DNA from: Chitinophagaceae bacterium | GTDB taxonomy: Bacteria > Bacteroidota > Bacteroidia > Chitinophagales > Chitinophagaceae | Length of the DNA: 64,000 nucleotides | Assembly (NCBI GenBank): GCA_004173355.1 | Contig: SEAD01000003.1 | Coordinates: 1 to 64,000, forward strand | Direction of reading: 5' to 3' | In this document: positions 15,967 to 26,055 of the stretch, one piece after another | Layout of the letters: each line of letters opens with the position of its first letter | How positions within the stretch are numbered: the stretch's first letter is position 1 | Translations under genes and position numbers: made by a program | Notes under the pieces: generated by a model | Seen by the model: the letters and a program-made list of their open reading frames with translations, nothing else | Told to the model about the DNA's origin: nothing | Database searches by the model: none

Positions 15967-18345
15967 ATGGATGAATCGGTTTCTAAAAACAAGAGTGAGC
16001 TTTGGAGCCTCAGCATCAAAGACCTCTTCTATAAATACCTGCGGTACCTGCCGTTGATCCTGCTTTGCGTGCTGATTGCCATGGGTGGCGCGTTCCTTTA
16101 CCTGCGGTATGCTACGCAGATTTATAGTTCGAGCGGACTGATGATCATCCAGCAGGACCAGAAGCAAACCAGCACCGACAAGGTTGAAGACCTCCTTCTT
16201 GGTTCAAACAAAACGCAGAATATCCAGAATGAAATGGAAATCCTGCGGTCCAAACCACTGATGGAAAGGGTGGTGGCGAAACTCGACCTCAGTTTTGATG
16301 TGATCCAGCATGGGAAGATCAAGGACCTGAATGTATACCGGCAGAAACCATTCGCCATCCGCGCCATCAGCATCAATGACTCTTCGCACTCATTTGCCAT
16401 GACCGTACTGTATACGGACAACGAAGCCCTGACGGTGAATGGCCTGAAAGTTCCGTTTGGACAGGCTTTCAAAACCGCAGCAGGTGTATTTGAAATCACC
16501 CGTGTATCCGCTGGAGCGCCGGCACTGGAATACGAGGTGACCTGGTCACCTGTATCGTCGGCCGCCGGCCGCCTGGCAGGTACCATTTCCATATTGCCCA
16601 AAGCGGCAAATTCCGGGATTCTCAATATCGGACTGCTGTCTCCCAACCCGGTGCTTGCGCGGGATGTGGTGAACACCCTGATGAGGGAGTACAGTCTCAT
16701 GAACATTGAGCAGAACAACTTCTCCACCGACCAGATGCTCTCCTTTATCAACGCCCGGCTGGAGATCCTCAACCGCGAACTCGACAGCGCGCAGCAGAAG
16801 TTGCTGGAATACCAGCAGGAGAATGACCTCGTGGATATCGACGCCCAGTTGTCTGCCTATTTCCTAAATATAAACGAAGGGGACAAGGCCATCCTCACCG
16901 AGCAGACGAGGTTTGGCATTGCCGAGCTGATTGAGAAATCGCTGGCATCACCCGAAACGCAGTACCAGGGCCTGGTTGTGCCATCTTCACTGGGCCTCGA
17001 AGACCCGGTGCTGAATGAAATGGTGGGCAGGTACAATACGATACAACTGGAACGGAAAGCATTGCTGGAATCGAATACTCCATCCGGACACCCTTCCATC
17101 AAACTGGCGGAAAGCCAGGTGGAGACACTGCGGGCAACCATCCTCGAGAATATCCGCAATATCAAAACGAGTTACAGTAAAACGATCAATACCCTGCAGG
17201 GCAATACCAGCCGTAACCAGTCAAATCTCAAGGGGCTGCCCTACAAGATCAAGAACTACATTGAGCTCAAGAAGCCGGTGGATATCAAACTTGAACTGGT
17301 CAAACAACTCGAGGGCAAACGGGAGGAAGCAGCCATCGCGCGTTCATCCACTGTGTCGAGTTCACGTGTGATCCAGAATGCGGAAGATGGTGTGCCGGTA
17401 AAACCCAACCGCACAACAGTACAGATCATTGCCCTGCTGATCGGACTCGGTATCCCGGCAGTATTTATATTTATCCGCGAATTGCTGAATGATAAAGTGT
17501 CCAGCCGTAACGATATCCAGCGCATTACCGATGCACCGGTGGTTGGTGAGGTAGGGCATTCATTCAGTGACGATGTGCTGGTGGTTACCCGGACCAGCCG
17601 GTCAATGGTAGCCGAGCAGTTCAGGATCATCCGGTCCAACCTGCAGTATATTATCGGGAAAAACGAGAAGCCGGTTATCATGGCCACTTCTTCGTTCAGC
17701 GGGGAGGGTAAATCATTCGTGAGTACCAATATGGGTGCGGCGATGGCGGTGACCGGTAAAAAAACCGTGATCCTCGAGTTTGATATCCGTAAACCAAAGG
17801 TATTGTCGGGGTTGAAAATGACCCGCAGTTCCGGTATCAGCAATTTCCTCGTTGGAAAAGACAGTCTCGAAAGCCTGATCGTACCCGTTCCTGGCGTCGA
17901 CAACCTGTTTGTACTGCCCTGCGGACCGGTGCCTCCCAATCCTGCCGAGCTCCTGCTCGACCCGCAGGTGGATGTCATGTTTGCCTGGCTGAAAGAAAAA
18001 TTTGATGTGGTGATCATCGATACGGCGCCCGTGGGCATGGTAAGTGATGCGATCACCCTTGGTAAATATGCAGATTGCACGCTTTACCTGGTACGCCAGG
18101 GATATACGTATAAAAAACAGATCGCGCTGGTAGATGAGCTCTATACACAGAAGAAACTCCCCGCGGTTTCGATTGTTGTAAACGACGTCAAGATGAAGTC
18201 GGGTTACGGTTACTATGGTTATGGCCGTTATGGATACGGTTATGGTTACGGAAACAGCTATTATGAAGAAACAGCGCCGGTTACTTTCTTCCAGAAACTG
18301 AAGAAGGCGATTGGTTTGGGTAAGCCACCAAAGGTCAATAAATAA
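15967..18345 (+). CDS. wzc: Wzc-like tyrosine autokinase / polysaccharide co-polymerase
   Basis: A 792-residue membrane protein. It has an N-terminal Wzz domain with TM1 (about 22-42), a long periplasmic coiled region, a GNVR-type segment, TM2 (about 478-498) and a cytoplasmic BY-kinase. The Walker A motif is SFSGEGKSF with Lys582; Walker A' is ILEFDIRKPK; Walker B is VVIIDTAPVG. The tail has ten tyrosines between residues 747 and 766, the autophosphorylation cluster. It controls chain length and export, and cycles against the CpsB-like phosphatase at 42636. Confidence 0.93.
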   Translation: MDESVSKNKSELWSLSIKDLFYKYLRYLPLILLCVLIAMGGAFLYLRYATQIYSSSGLMIIQQDQKQTSTDKVEDLLLGSNKTQNIQNEMEILRSKPLMERVVAKLDLSFDVIQHGKIKDLNVYRQKPFAIRAISINDSSHSFAMTVLYTDNEALTVNGLKVPFGQAFKTAAGVFEITRVSAGAPALEYEVTWSPVSSAAGRLAGTISILPKAANSGILNIGLLSPNPVLARDVVNTLMREYSLMNIEQNNFSTDQMLSFINARLEILNRELDSAQQKLLEYQQENDLVDIDAQLSAYFLNINEGDKAILTEQTRFGIAELIEKSLASPETQYQGLVVPSSLGLEDPVLNEMVGRYNTIQLERKALLESNTPSGHPSIKLAESQVETLRATILENIRNIKTSYSKTINTLQGNTSRNQSNLKGLPYKIKNYIELKKPVDIKLELVKQLEGKREEAAIARSSTVSSSRVIQNAEDGVPVKPNRTTVQIIALLIGLGIPAVFIFIRELLNDKVSSRNDIQRITDAPVVGEVGHSFSDDVLVVTRTSRSMVAEQFRIIRSNLQYIIGKNEKPVIMATSSFSGEGKSFVSTNMGAAMAVTGKKTVILEFDIRKPKVLSGLKMTRSSGISNFLVGKDSLESLIVPVPGVDNLFVLPCGPVPPNPAELLLDPQVDVMFAWLKEKFDVVIIDTAPVGMVSDAITLGKYADCTLYLVRQGYTYKKQIALVDELYTQKKLPAVSIVVNDVKMKSGYGYYGYGRYGYGYGYGNSYYEETAPVTFFQKLKKAIGLGKPPKVNK

Positions 18346-18375
18346 AATATTCATCTAAAAGAATGTAAGCAGCGC

Positions 18376-19428
18376 ATGTCTAAGACAATTGTTATTACAG
18401 GTGGGGCCGGATTTATCGGCTCGCACGTAGTCCGTCTCTTCGTCAGCAATTATCCGGAGTACACAATCGTAAACCTGGATGCCCTCACCTATGCGGGCAA
18501 CCTTGCCAATCTCAGCGATGTGGAATCAGCCGCGAATTATCGTTTTTCCAAAACCAATATCCTCGACACGGATGCCCTCGCGGCGCTCTTTGCGGAGTAC
18601 AAACCGGATGCGGTGATCCATCTTGCGGCTGAAAGCCATGTGGACCGGAGTATCCTGTCCCCGCTGGATTTTGTGTTTACGAATGTGGTTGGAACGGTGA
18701 ACCTGCTGAATGCGGCGAAAACCGCATGGGCAGGTGATTTCAGCGGCAAACTCTTCTACCACGTATCAACCGATGAGGTATATGGGGCGCTGGGGGATAC
18801 CGGCCTGTTTACCGAAACAACCAAATACGATCCGCATTCGCCCTACAGCGCATCAAAAGCATCGTCGGATCATTTCGTGCGTGCCTATGGTGATACGTAC
18901 GAGCTGCCGGTGATCATCAGCAACTGCTCAAACAACTACGGCCCGTACCACTTCCCGGAAAAGCTGATCCCGTTATTTATCAATAATATCATCAATAAAA
19001 AGCCGCTGCCGGTTTATGGCGACGGGCTTTATACCCGTGACTGGTTATTTGTAAAAGACCATGCCCGTGCCATTGATGTGATTTTCCACAAAGGAAAGAC
19101 CCATGATACGTACAATATCGGCGGGTTTAATGAGTGGACCAATATCGCACTCGTGAAACTGATGTGCAGCCTGATGGACGAGCGGCTCGGTCGCAAAGCC
19201 GGTGAAAGCGAAGAGCTGATCACGTACGTGAAAGACCGTCCGGGCCACGACCGCAGGTATGCCATTGATGCAAACAAACTCAACAGGGAACTCGGCTGGT
19301 CGCCGTCGGTAACATTCGAAGAAGGCCTGGCACAGACCATCGACTGGTACCTCAGCAATGAAGACTGGCTGAAGCAGGTGACCAGTGGGGATTACCTGAA
19401 TTATTACAAGGAACAATACGGGAAGTGA
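18376..19428 (+). CDS. rfbB: dTDP-glucose 4,6-dehydratase
   Basis: A 350-residue short-chain dehydrogenase/reductase. It has the NAD motif GGAGFIGSH (9-17), the catalytic triad region STDEVYG (Asp133, Glu134) and YSASK (Tyr157, Lys161). It converts dTDP-glucose to dTDP-4-keto-6-deoxyglucose. RfbA is encoded further on, but no RfbC or RfbD is in this window, so the final dTDP-sugar is not determined. Confidence 0.93.
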   Translation: MSKTIVITGGAGFIGSHVVRLFVSNYPEYTIVNLDALTYAGNLANLSDVESAANYRFSKTNILDTDALAALFAEYKPDAVIHLAAESHVDRSILSPLDFVFTNVVGTVNLLNAAKTAWAGDFSGKLFYHVSTDEVYGALGDTGLFTETTKYDPHSPYSASKASSDHFVRAYGDTYELPVIISNCSNNYGPYHFPEKLIPLFINNIINKKPLPVYGDGLYTRDWLFVKDHARAIDVIFHKGKTHDTYNIGGFNEWTNIALVKLMCSLMDERLGRKAGESEELITYVKDRPGHDRRYAIDANKLNRELGWSPSVTFEEGLAQTIDWYLSNEDWLKQVTSGDYLNYYKEQYGK

Positions 19429-19483
19429 GAATGGGTTGAATCGGCGGTACCGGAAATTCTGGATTCTGTTTAAATACTAACCA

Positions 19484-20554
19484 ATTACCAGACAACTGCA
19501 TACTATCCAATCCCTTCGCGGGATTTCGAGCCTGCTCGTCATGTTGTTTCACTTCAGCAGTGTCACGCGGCAGTATACAGAGCAGTCATTTTTAATGGAT
19601 GTCTTCAGTTTTGGTTTTGCGGGGGTGGATATCTTTTTTGTGATCAGTGGGTTTATTATTTCCTATACAACAATATGCTTACCTACAGGCCTCGCAAACC
19701 TTAAAACCTACCTGTTGAAAAGGATAGTTCGGGTATATGCTATTTACTGGCTGGTGATAGCCTGCTTCCTTTTCTTGCAGTTGACGTTTCCTTCGCAGTA
19801 CAAGACCCCGTTTCCTCTTGATCTGGGGAACCTGGCCGCCACTGTTTTATTGCTTCCAGGACATATCATGTTGAATGGCGTCAGTTGGACATTGACCCAT
19901 GAAATCTTTTTTTACCTGTGCTTCTCGGTGATATTTTTTATTCCCTCGAGAAAAACTTTCCTCGCCTGTACGTCGACAATTGTTATTTTTTTACTGATAA
20001 TTTACTCATTTGGCCTGCATCCACCCGATAGTAATGTCTTGTTTGATCTTTTGTTTTTCCCGATGAATATTGAATTCGGACTGGGCGTTATTGCTGCGAT
20101 GGTTTTCGGCTACCTGCCGGAGCGGCTTTGCATGCCTCTGATTGTAGCGGGTGCGACTATGTTTTTTTTCTTTGCTGCCCATCAACAAAATAATCCACTG
20201 GCAGACCCCGGATCATTCCAGCGAGTCGTCATGTTCGGGATACCCCCGTTTCTGATGGTGGCTGGACTTTGCCGGCTTGAACTTAAAGGTAATGTTGGTG
20301 GGTCAGGCTTTCTGTGGTCGCTTGGCAACGCCTCGTACAGCCTTTACCTCCTGCATCTTCCTGTGGTGGTAGTGGTGGTGAAGTATTCAGATTTTTTTAT
20401 TAATAGCCCATTGATATACAACCTGGTTCTGGTATCAGCCAGTGGAGCGCTGGTCCTTTTCAGCATGTGGTTCTACAGGAAAGTGGAACGGCCGCTGACC
20501 AGAATGCTGAGCCAGCTGATCGTTAAAAGGGTTTCTGCATCAACAATATCATAA
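19484..20554 (+). CDS. OafA-like membrane acyltransferase (acyltransferase_3), start uncertain
   Basis: A polytopic protein of about 340-355 residues from the acyltransferase_3 family, which O-acylates sugars. The first in-frame ATG is at 19541, but the conserved family start ([18 protein letters not shown], with the RG and the His in TM1) is partly encoded before it. The frame is open back to the stop at 19478-19480 with no ATG, GTG or TTG, only ATT 19484, CTG 19496 and ATC 19505. The true start is therefore non-canonical, or an upstream change has removed it. I give 19484 as the outer limit. The product probably decorates the capsule. Confidence 0.75.
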   Translation: MTRQLHTIQSLRGISSLLVMLFHFSSVTRQYTEQSFLMDVFSFGFAGVDIFFVISGFIISYTTICLPTGLANLKTYLLKRIVRVYAIYWLVIACFLFLQLTFPSQYKTPFPLDLGNLAATVLLLPGHIMLNGVSWTLTHEIFFYLCFSVIFFIPSRKTFLACTSTIVIFLLIIYSFGLHPPDSNVLFDLLFFPMNIEFGLGVIAAMVFGYLPERLCMPLIVAGATMFFFFAAHQQNNPLADPGSFQRVVMFGIPPFLMVAGLCRLELKGNVGGSGFLWSLGNASYSLYLLHLPVVVVVVKYSDFFINSPLIYNLVLVSASGALVLFSMWFYRKVERPLTRMLSQLIVKRVSASTIS

Positions 20555-20591
20555 TAACCTTTCCGCGGGTATGCGGGATAAACTTTTTTGT

Positions 20592-21467
20592 ATGAAGGGA
20601 ATTATTCTCGCTGGTGGTTCCGGAACGCGACTCTATCCGATCACCAAAGCTATTTCCAAACAACTAATGCCGATTTACGACAAACCAATGATCTATTATC
20701 CATTGTCTACACTGATGATGGCAGGAATCAGGGAAGTGTTGATCATTACGACTCCGGAAGATAACAGCTCTTTTAAAAGACTGCTAGGGGACGGAAGCCA
20801 GGTTGGTTGCAGGTTCGAGTACGCAGTGCAGGAGATACCTAACGGGCTTGCGCAGGCATTTGTCCTTGGGGCTGATTTTATCGGTACTGATAAGGTCGCC
20901 CTGGTGCTCGGTGATAATATTTTCCATGGTACTGGTCTGGGAAGGCAACTTGAATCGCTTAACAACGTGGAAGGCGGATATGTTTTTGCCTACCAGGTTT
21001 CGGACCCGGAACGATACGGGGTGGTTGAGTTTGATGAAAATATGAAGGCTGTATCGATCGAGGAGAAGCCCTCCCAGCCAAAGTCGGATTATGCGGTACC
21101 AGGATTATACTTTTATGACAACACGGTAGTTCAGATTGCAAAGTCGTTGAAACCGTCACCGCGTGGTGAATATGAAATTACGGATGTAAATAAACACTAC
21201 CTGCAGGAAGGAAAGCTGAAGGTTGCCTTACTCGACAGGGGAACAGCGTGGCTGGATACAGGCACCTTTGACTCACTCAGTGACGCCAGTGAGTTTGTGC
21301 GTGTAATTGAAAAAAGGCAGGGCACCAAAATCGGGTGTATTGAGGAGATTGCATACCTGAAAAAATTCATTACTGCCGACGAACTTCAGGTGCTGGCCTC
21401 ACAGCTTGCCAAAAGTGGTTACGGCGCATATCTGAAGGCGGTGCCGGGAAGGCAGTCAATACTTTAA
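20592..21467 (+). CDS. rfbA: Glucose-1-phosphate thymidylyltransferase
   Basis: 291 residues from ATG 20592 ([18 protein letters not shown]); a longer frame from 20571 adds residues unlike the family. The nucleotide-binding GGSGTRL signature and [12 protein letters not shown] are present. It makes dTDP-glucose from dTTP and glucose-1-phosphate, the substrate of RfbB. It is separated from rfbB by the acyltransferase gene. Confidence 0.94.
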   Translation: MKGIILAGGSGTRLYPITKAISKQLMPIYDKPMIYYPLSTLMMAGIREVLIITTPEDNSSFKRLLGDGSQVGCRFEYAVQEIPNGLAQAFVLGADFIGTDKVALVLGDNIFHGTGLGRQLESLNNVEGGYVFAYQVSDPERYGVVEFDENMKAVSIEEKPSQPKSDYAVPGLYFYDNTVVQIAKSLKPSPRGEYEITDVNKHYLQEGKLKVALLDRGTAWLDTGTFDSLSDASEFVRVIEKRQGTKIGCIEEIAYLKKFITADELQVLASQLAKSGYGAYLKAVPGRQSIL

Positions 21468-21478
21468 TACTACAACCA

Positions 21479-22504
21479 ATGCTGGATTTAAATTCAAAAA
21501 GTATCCTTATTACCGGCGGAACCGGATCGCTCGGGAAAGCGCTGACCAAAGAAATATTTTCGAAGTGGCCTGGTGTAAAGCGACTGGTTATCTACTCGCG
21601 GGACGAGCAGAAGCAATACCAGATGGCATTGCAGTACCCTGAATCAAAATACGAAGCAATCCGTTATTTCATTGGCGACGTGCGGGATTATAATCGCCTT
21701 AAGCGCGCGTTTGAAAACATAGATTATGTTATTCATGCAGCTGCAATGAAACATGTCCATATTGCGGAATACAACCCTGATGAGTGTGTGAAAACCAATA
21801 TCGGTGGCGCTGAAAATGTAATCAGGGCCGCGATGGAAACAAAAGTGAAAAATGTGGTCGCATTGTCAACCGACAAAGCTTGTGCACCCATAAATCTTTA
21901 CGGCGCTACCAAGCTTGCTTCCGATAAACTTTTTATCGCAGCCAATAATATAAAAGGCGACCGGGACCTGAAGTATTCCGTAGTCCGCTATGGCAACGTA
22001 ATGGGATCAAATGGATCGGTTATGCCTTTCTTTCTTAAAAAAAGAAAAGAGGGTGTATTGCCTATCACTGATCCCAATATGACGCGATTTAATATTTCGC
22101 TGAGCGGGGGTGTTGAGATGGTGCTTCATGCACTCGATACAGCCTGGGGAGGCGAATTATTTGTTCCTAAAATCCCTTCTTACCGCATTACGGATGTTGC
22201 CAGTGCAATAGGACCCGATTGCAAACAGGAAATCGTTGGTATCCGTCCCGGGGAAAAAGTACATGAGGAAATGATTACTGCATCGGACTCTTTTACAACA
22301 TACGATCTCGGTAAGTATTATGTGATACTCCCTCAACAGCCTGTCTGGTCACTCCCGGACTTTATTAAGAACTTTTCTGCCGTCAAGGTAGCCACGGGCT
22401 TTAGCTATACCTCCGGCGAAAATAGCGAATGGCTGACCGTACCTGAACTTGCGAAGCTGGTAGCCGAACACGTTGAACAGGAGGACGCTGCCGGTAATAA
22501 TTAA
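21479..22504 (+). CDS. pseB: UDP-GlcNAc 4,6-dehydratase (C5-inverting)
   Basis: A 341-residue SDR of the PseB/FlaA1 type. It has TGGTGSLG (12-19), the catalytic segment STDKA (Asp132, Lys133) and YGATK (Tyr141, Lys145), at the same numbering as in H. pylori FlaA1 as I recall it. It forms UDP-2-acetamido-2,6-dideoxy-L-arabino-hexos-4-ulose, the first step to pseudaminic acid. It starts 11 bases after rfbA and is followed 9 bases later by pseC. Confidence 0.93.
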   Translation: MLDLNSKSILITGGTGSLGKALTKEIFSKWPGVKRLVIYSRDEQKQYQMALQYPESKYEAIRYFIGDVRDYNRLKRAFENIDYVIHAAAMKHVHIAEYNPDECVKTNIGGAENVIRAAMETKVKNVVALSTDKACAPINLYGATKLASDKLFIAANNIKGDRDLKYSVVRYGNVMGSNGSVMPFFLKKRKEGVLPITDPNMTRFNISLSGGVEMVLHALDTAWGGELFVPKIPSYRITDVASAIGPDCKQEIVGIRPGEKVHEEMITASDSFTTYDLGKYYVILPQQPVWSLPDFIKNFSAVKVATGFSYTSGENSEWLTVPELAKLVAEHVEQEDAAGNN

Positions 22505-22513
22505 ATTTCAACC

Positions 22514-23653
22514 ATGAAAATCATCCCTTACGGCCGGCAGTCTATCGACGACAACGACATCCATGCGGTGACCGAAGTTTTACGGTCCGATTACCTGACA
22601 CAGGGTCCGGCGATCCCGGCTTTTGAAAAAGCCTTCGCGGAATACATTGGTGCCCGTTATGCTGTGGCGGTATCCAATGGCACGGCCGCATTGCACCTGG
22701 CTGCAATGGCCAACAACCTCCAGCCGGGTGACAAAGTACTTACCACGCCGATCACATTCGCCGCATCTGCCAATTGTGCAAGATACTGCGGGGCGGAAGT
22801 GGTGTTTGCAGACATCGATCCTGTAACCTATACCATTGACCTGGATAAGGTGCAGGAAGCATTTGAAAAGTATCCCGGGATAAAAGGCGTGGTACCGGTG
22901 GACTTCGCAGGATATGCTACAGACCTCGAAAAGTTGAAAGCAATTGCAGACAGGTATGGCGCCTGGATACTGGAAGATGCCTGCCATGCGCCCGGGGGAT
23001 ATTTTACAGACAGCCGGGGAAACAAGCAATTATGTGGCAACGGCCAGTTTGCGGGACAAGCTATTTTTTCTTTCCACCCGGTGAAACACATTGCCACTGG
23101 TGAAGGTGGAATGATCACCACGAACGATAAATCTGTTTATGAGCGGCTGCTTATTCTCCGCACCCACGGTATAACCCGTGACCCGGAGCTCATGGATAAA
23201 AACGATGGTGGATGGTATATGGAGATGCGCGAATTGGGGTATAATTACCGTATGCCGGATATCCTCGCAGCGCTCGGGGTGACGCAATTGAAAAAAGCGG
23301 AAGCGGGGCTTCTGCGGCGTTTTGAAATTGCTGAGCGTTACACCAGCGGACTGGCCGGCCTTCCGCTGACGTTACCGCAATATACGCCGGGCCATGCTTT
23401 CCATCTTTACGTCGTCCAGACAGAAAAACGGAAAGAACTGTATGATTATCTCCGGACACAGGGCATCTATGCGCAGGTCCACTATATCCCCGTACATCTG
23501 ATGCCGTATTACCGGTCTTTTGGTTGGAAAGAGGGTGACTTCCCGGTTGCGGAAGCTTATTACCGGCAATGCCTGAGCCTTCCGATGTACCCCACGCTCA
23601 CGGATGAGGAACAGCAATATGTAATTGAAAAAATAAAATCTTTTTACGCATGA
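22514..23653 (+). CDS. pseC: PseC aminotransferase (UDP-4-amino-4,6-dideoxy-AltNAc)
   Basis: A 379-residue PLP-dependent DegT/DnrJ/EryC1 aminotransferase. It starts with IPYGRQSIDDNDIHAVTEVLRS, typical of PseC, and has the PLP lysine Lys191 in FHPVKHIATGEGG. It transaminates the PseB product at C4. Its stop overlaps the next gene by 4 bases (ATGA). Confidence 0.93.
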   Translation: MKIIPYGRQSIDDNDIHAVTEVLRSDYLTQGPAIPAFEKAFAEYIGARYAVAVSNGTAALHLAAMANNLQPGDKVLTTPITFAASANCARYCGAEVVFADIDPVTYTIDLDKVQEAFEKYPGIKGVVPVDFAGYATDLEKLKAIADRYGAWILEDACHAPGGYFTDSRGNKQLCGNGQFAGQAIFSFHPVKHIATGEGGMITTNDKSVYERLLILRTHGITRDPELMDKNDGGWYMEMRELGYNYRMPDILAALGVTQLKKAEAGLLRRFEIAERYTSGLAGLPLTLPQYTPGHAFHLYVVQTEKRKELYDYLRTQGIYAQVHYIPVHLMPYYRSFGWKEGDFPVAEAYYRQCLSLPMYPTLTDEEQQYVIEKIKSFYA

Positions 23654-24297
23654 AAAACACCAAACAGGAAGATTTCTGGAGTGAAAGCTTTGGCAAGGAA
23701 TACAGTGACAGGAATTCATGGCAGACCGACAATGAGTGGGATCAGTTTTACATAGAAAACTGGGGTAAAACGAAACTGGAAATAAATGACACAGTGCTTG
23801 CAGGTCTTCCCAGGGACATAAAAATCCTGGAAGTCGGTTGTAACATCGGGATGCAGCTGAAAGGTTTCCAGCGGATGGGTTTTAAGGAACTCTACGGAAT
23901 CGAACTCCAGGCGTACGCCGTTGAAAAGGCAAAACGCGTAACTGAAAATATAAACATCATCCAGGGATCGGGTTTTGACCTGCCATTCCGGGAAAATTAT
24001 TTTGATCTCGTATGTACGAATGGTGTGCTGATCCATATAGCACCTGTAGATCATCATCGGATTATGGGGGAAATCCACCGGGTGTCAAAAAAATACATCA
24101 TGGGCTGGGAATATTTCTCACCGAATGTCGTTGATATAAACTACCGGGGAAATCCCGGGTACCTGTGGAAAGCGGATTTTGCGGGGATTTACCTGAACAG
24201 TTTTTCTGATCTCGGTGAAGTCAAACGCACAAAGTTCCCCTATCTCACTGAGAAGGATAAGGGCAATACGGATGAAATTTTCTTACTATCCAAGTAA
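23650..24297 (+). CDS. Pseudaminic acid biosynthesis-associated methylase
   Basis: A 215-residue class I SAM methyltransferase. Motif I is ILEVGCNIGMQLKGF (about 58-72); the acidic strand end is LYGIELQAYAV; the motif IV region is FDLVCTNGVLIHIAP. The start (KQEDFWSESFGKEYSDRN) and the overall layout match the methylases that regularly accompany pseudaminic acid genes (TIGR03587 type). It could methylate Pse or its acetamidino group. The target is not established. Confidence 0.85.
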   Translation: MKNTKQEDFWSESFGKEYSDRNSWQTDNEWDQFYIENWGKTKLEINDTVLAGLPRDIKILEVGCNIGMQLKGFQRMGFKELYGIELQAYAVEKAKRVTENINIIQGSGFDLPFRENYFDLVCTNGVLIHIAPVDHHRIMGEIHRVSKKYIMGWEYFSPNVVDINYRGNPGYLWKADFAGIYLNSFSDLGEVKRTKFPYLTEKDKGNTDEIFLLSK

Positions 24298-24302
24298 AAT
24301 CT

Positions 24303-25445
24303 ATGCAGATAAAATATTGCACACGCTGCCTGTTCCCGGAAACCAAACCGGATCTTTTTTTTGATGAACAGGGCGTTTGTTCAGCCTGTGTTGCTGCGGA
24401 AGAAAAAACCCAGATCGACTGGGAGCAGCGTAGGAAGGATTTCTTTAAGATCATTGAACATTACAGGAGCAAGAACCCAACCGGCTATGATTGTATCGTC
24501 CCGGTGAGTGGCGGCAAGGACAGCACCTACCAGGCGTATTACATGAAAAAGGTGTGCGGGCTTAATCCGCTTTGTGTTTGTTTTGAAACAACGGCTGTGA
24601 CCGAAATCGGACAGCACAACCTGGACAACCTCGCTGAGATGGGCATGGATGTAATCCATTTCAAGAAGAATGATGAGGTTTACCGTAAAATGGTGATTGA
24701 GTCATTCAAACGCGTTGGGGATGAGATGTGGCCCAACCATATAGGAATATTTACGATCCCTGTGATGTTTGCAGTGAAGTTTAATATTCCCCTGCTGATC
24801 TGGGGAGAAAACCCGCAACAGGAATACGGAGGTCCGCTTGAATCAATCCAGAATAAGGTTTTAAGCCGTCGCTGGCTTGAAGAATTCGGCGGATTGCTGG
24901 GCAACAGGATCCAGGATATGATTGGGGTTGACGGGATTACTGAAAAAGAACTTACCCCGTATTTTTATCCGTCTGACGAAGACATTGAACGTGTAGGTGT
25001 GACGGGACTTTTTCTTGGCCACTACTTTTTCTGGGATGCCAGGAAACAACTCGAGATTGTGAAAGAACATGGTTTCAGGGTCAGCGAAACACCGGTTGAA
25101 GGAACCTACACCAATTACGAAAACCTGGATGAAAAAATAGTCGGACTGCATGATTACCTCAAGTTTGTCAAATATGGTTTTGGTCGTGCGACTGATCATG
25201 CTTGTATAGATATCCGGAATAACAGGATTACCCGTGAAGAAGGGCTGGATCTGGTGAAAAAGTACGACGGCAAGTATCCGCATTATGCTGTGGAATCTTT
25301 TATAGAATATACGGGAATGTCAAAACAGGAGGTAGACGAAGTAATCGACTCTTATACCAATACCATTCTTTTTACACAGGATGAGACCGGCAGGTTTTTA
25401 CGTGATTCGGACGGCAACCTCGTGCGCAATTTTGAAATAGCATGA
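24303..25445 (+). CDS. pseA: N-acetyl sugar amidotransferase (PseA/WbpG-like)
   Basis: A 380-residue PP-loop ATPase. It has an N-terminal four-cysteine pair (CTRC at 5-8 and CSAC about 20 residues later), likely metal binding, and the pyrophosphatase loop PVSGGKDSTYQ. The family (WbpG, PseA, LegG-type N-acetyl sugar amidotransferases) turns acetamido groups of nonulosonic or uronic sugars into acetamidino groups, using ammonia from a HisH/HisF-like pair. That pair follows directly here. The PseA symbol is by context; WbpG is the alternative name. Confidence 0.85.
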   Translation: MQIKYCTRCLFPETKPDLFFDEQGVCSACVAAEEKTQIDWEQRRKDFFKIIEHYRSKNPTGYDCIVPVSGGKDSTYQAYYMKKVCGLNPLCVCFETTAVTEIGQHNLDNLAEMGMDVIHFKKNDEVYRKMVIESFKRVGDEMWPNHIGIFTIPVMFAVKFNIPLLIWGENPQQEYGGPLESIQNKVLSRRWLEEFGGLLGNRIQDMIGVDGITEKELTPYFYPSDEDIERVGVTGLFLGHYFFWDARKQLEIVKEHGFRVSETPVEGTYTNYENLDEKIVGLHDYLKFVKYGFGRATDHACIDIRNNRITREEGLDLVKKYDGKYPHYAVESFIEYTGMSKQEVDEVIDSYTNTILFTQDETGRFLRDSDGNLVRNFEIA

Positions 25446-25446
25446 T

Positions 25447-26055
25447 ATGGTTTCGATAATAGATTACGGCCTCGGCAATCTCGCTTCTGTACAGAAAGCC
25501 CTTAACAAGCTTTCCATCGGCAATGTAATTACCGATGATCACAGTGTTATCAGGAGCAGCAGGGCAATCCTCCTGCCCGGTGTTGGTTCCTTCCAGCAAG
25601 GCATGCAGAACCTGCGAAGCAAAGGACTGGACAGACTGCTGACCGAAGAAGTAATGGTAAATAAAAAAAAATTCCTGGGAATCTGTCTGGGTATGCAGCT
25701 GGTGGCTACCCACGGCACTGAACCGGTCGACTGTGAGGGACTTGGCTGGGTTACCGCTACGGTAAAAAAAATTGAGCGTAACACCATGCGAATTCCGCAT
25801 CTTGGATGGAATGATACCAATTTCAGCGAACAGGCCTCTGCTGATCTTGGTGTCAGCACTGAAGGGACAAACTACTATTTTATCCATAGCTACCAGATGG
25901 TACCGGACAACCGTTCGCATATTATCGCTACGGCCGATTACGGAGGGGAGATTGTCGCAGGAATCCGGCACGACAATATTCTCGCATTCCAGTTCCACCC
26001 CGAAAAAAGCCAGGCCACCGGCCTGCATCTCCTTCAGCAATACCTGAGTAACTGA
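25447..26055 (+). CDS. hisH: HisH-like glutaminase subunit for the sugar amidotransferase
   Basis: A 202-residue class I glutamine amidotransferase. It starts VSIIDYGLGNLASV, has the nucleophile Cys80 in GICLGMQL and the dyad His184/Glu186 in FHPEKS, so glutaminase activity should be intact. It overlaps the HisF-like gene by one base. Next to PseA it most likely feeds ammonia to the sugar amidotransferase, not to histidine synthesis; no other his genes are near. Confidence 0.88.
   Translation: MVSIIDYGLGNLASVQKALNKLSIGNVITDDHSVIRSSRAILLPGVGSFQQGMQNLRSKGLDRLLTEEVMVNKKKFLGICLGMQLVATHGTEPVDCEGLGWVTATVKKIERNTMRIPHLGWNDTNFSEQASADLGVSTEGTNYYFIHSYQMVPDNRSHIIATADYGGEIVAGIRHDNILAFQFHPEKSQATGLHLLQQYLSN

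Noticed and set aside
18220-18260. Possible tandem DNA repeat of GGTTAT-type units
   Set aside because: It encodes the glycine-tyrosine tail of the kinase; codon choice varies, so it is a protein feature, not a DNA repeat element.
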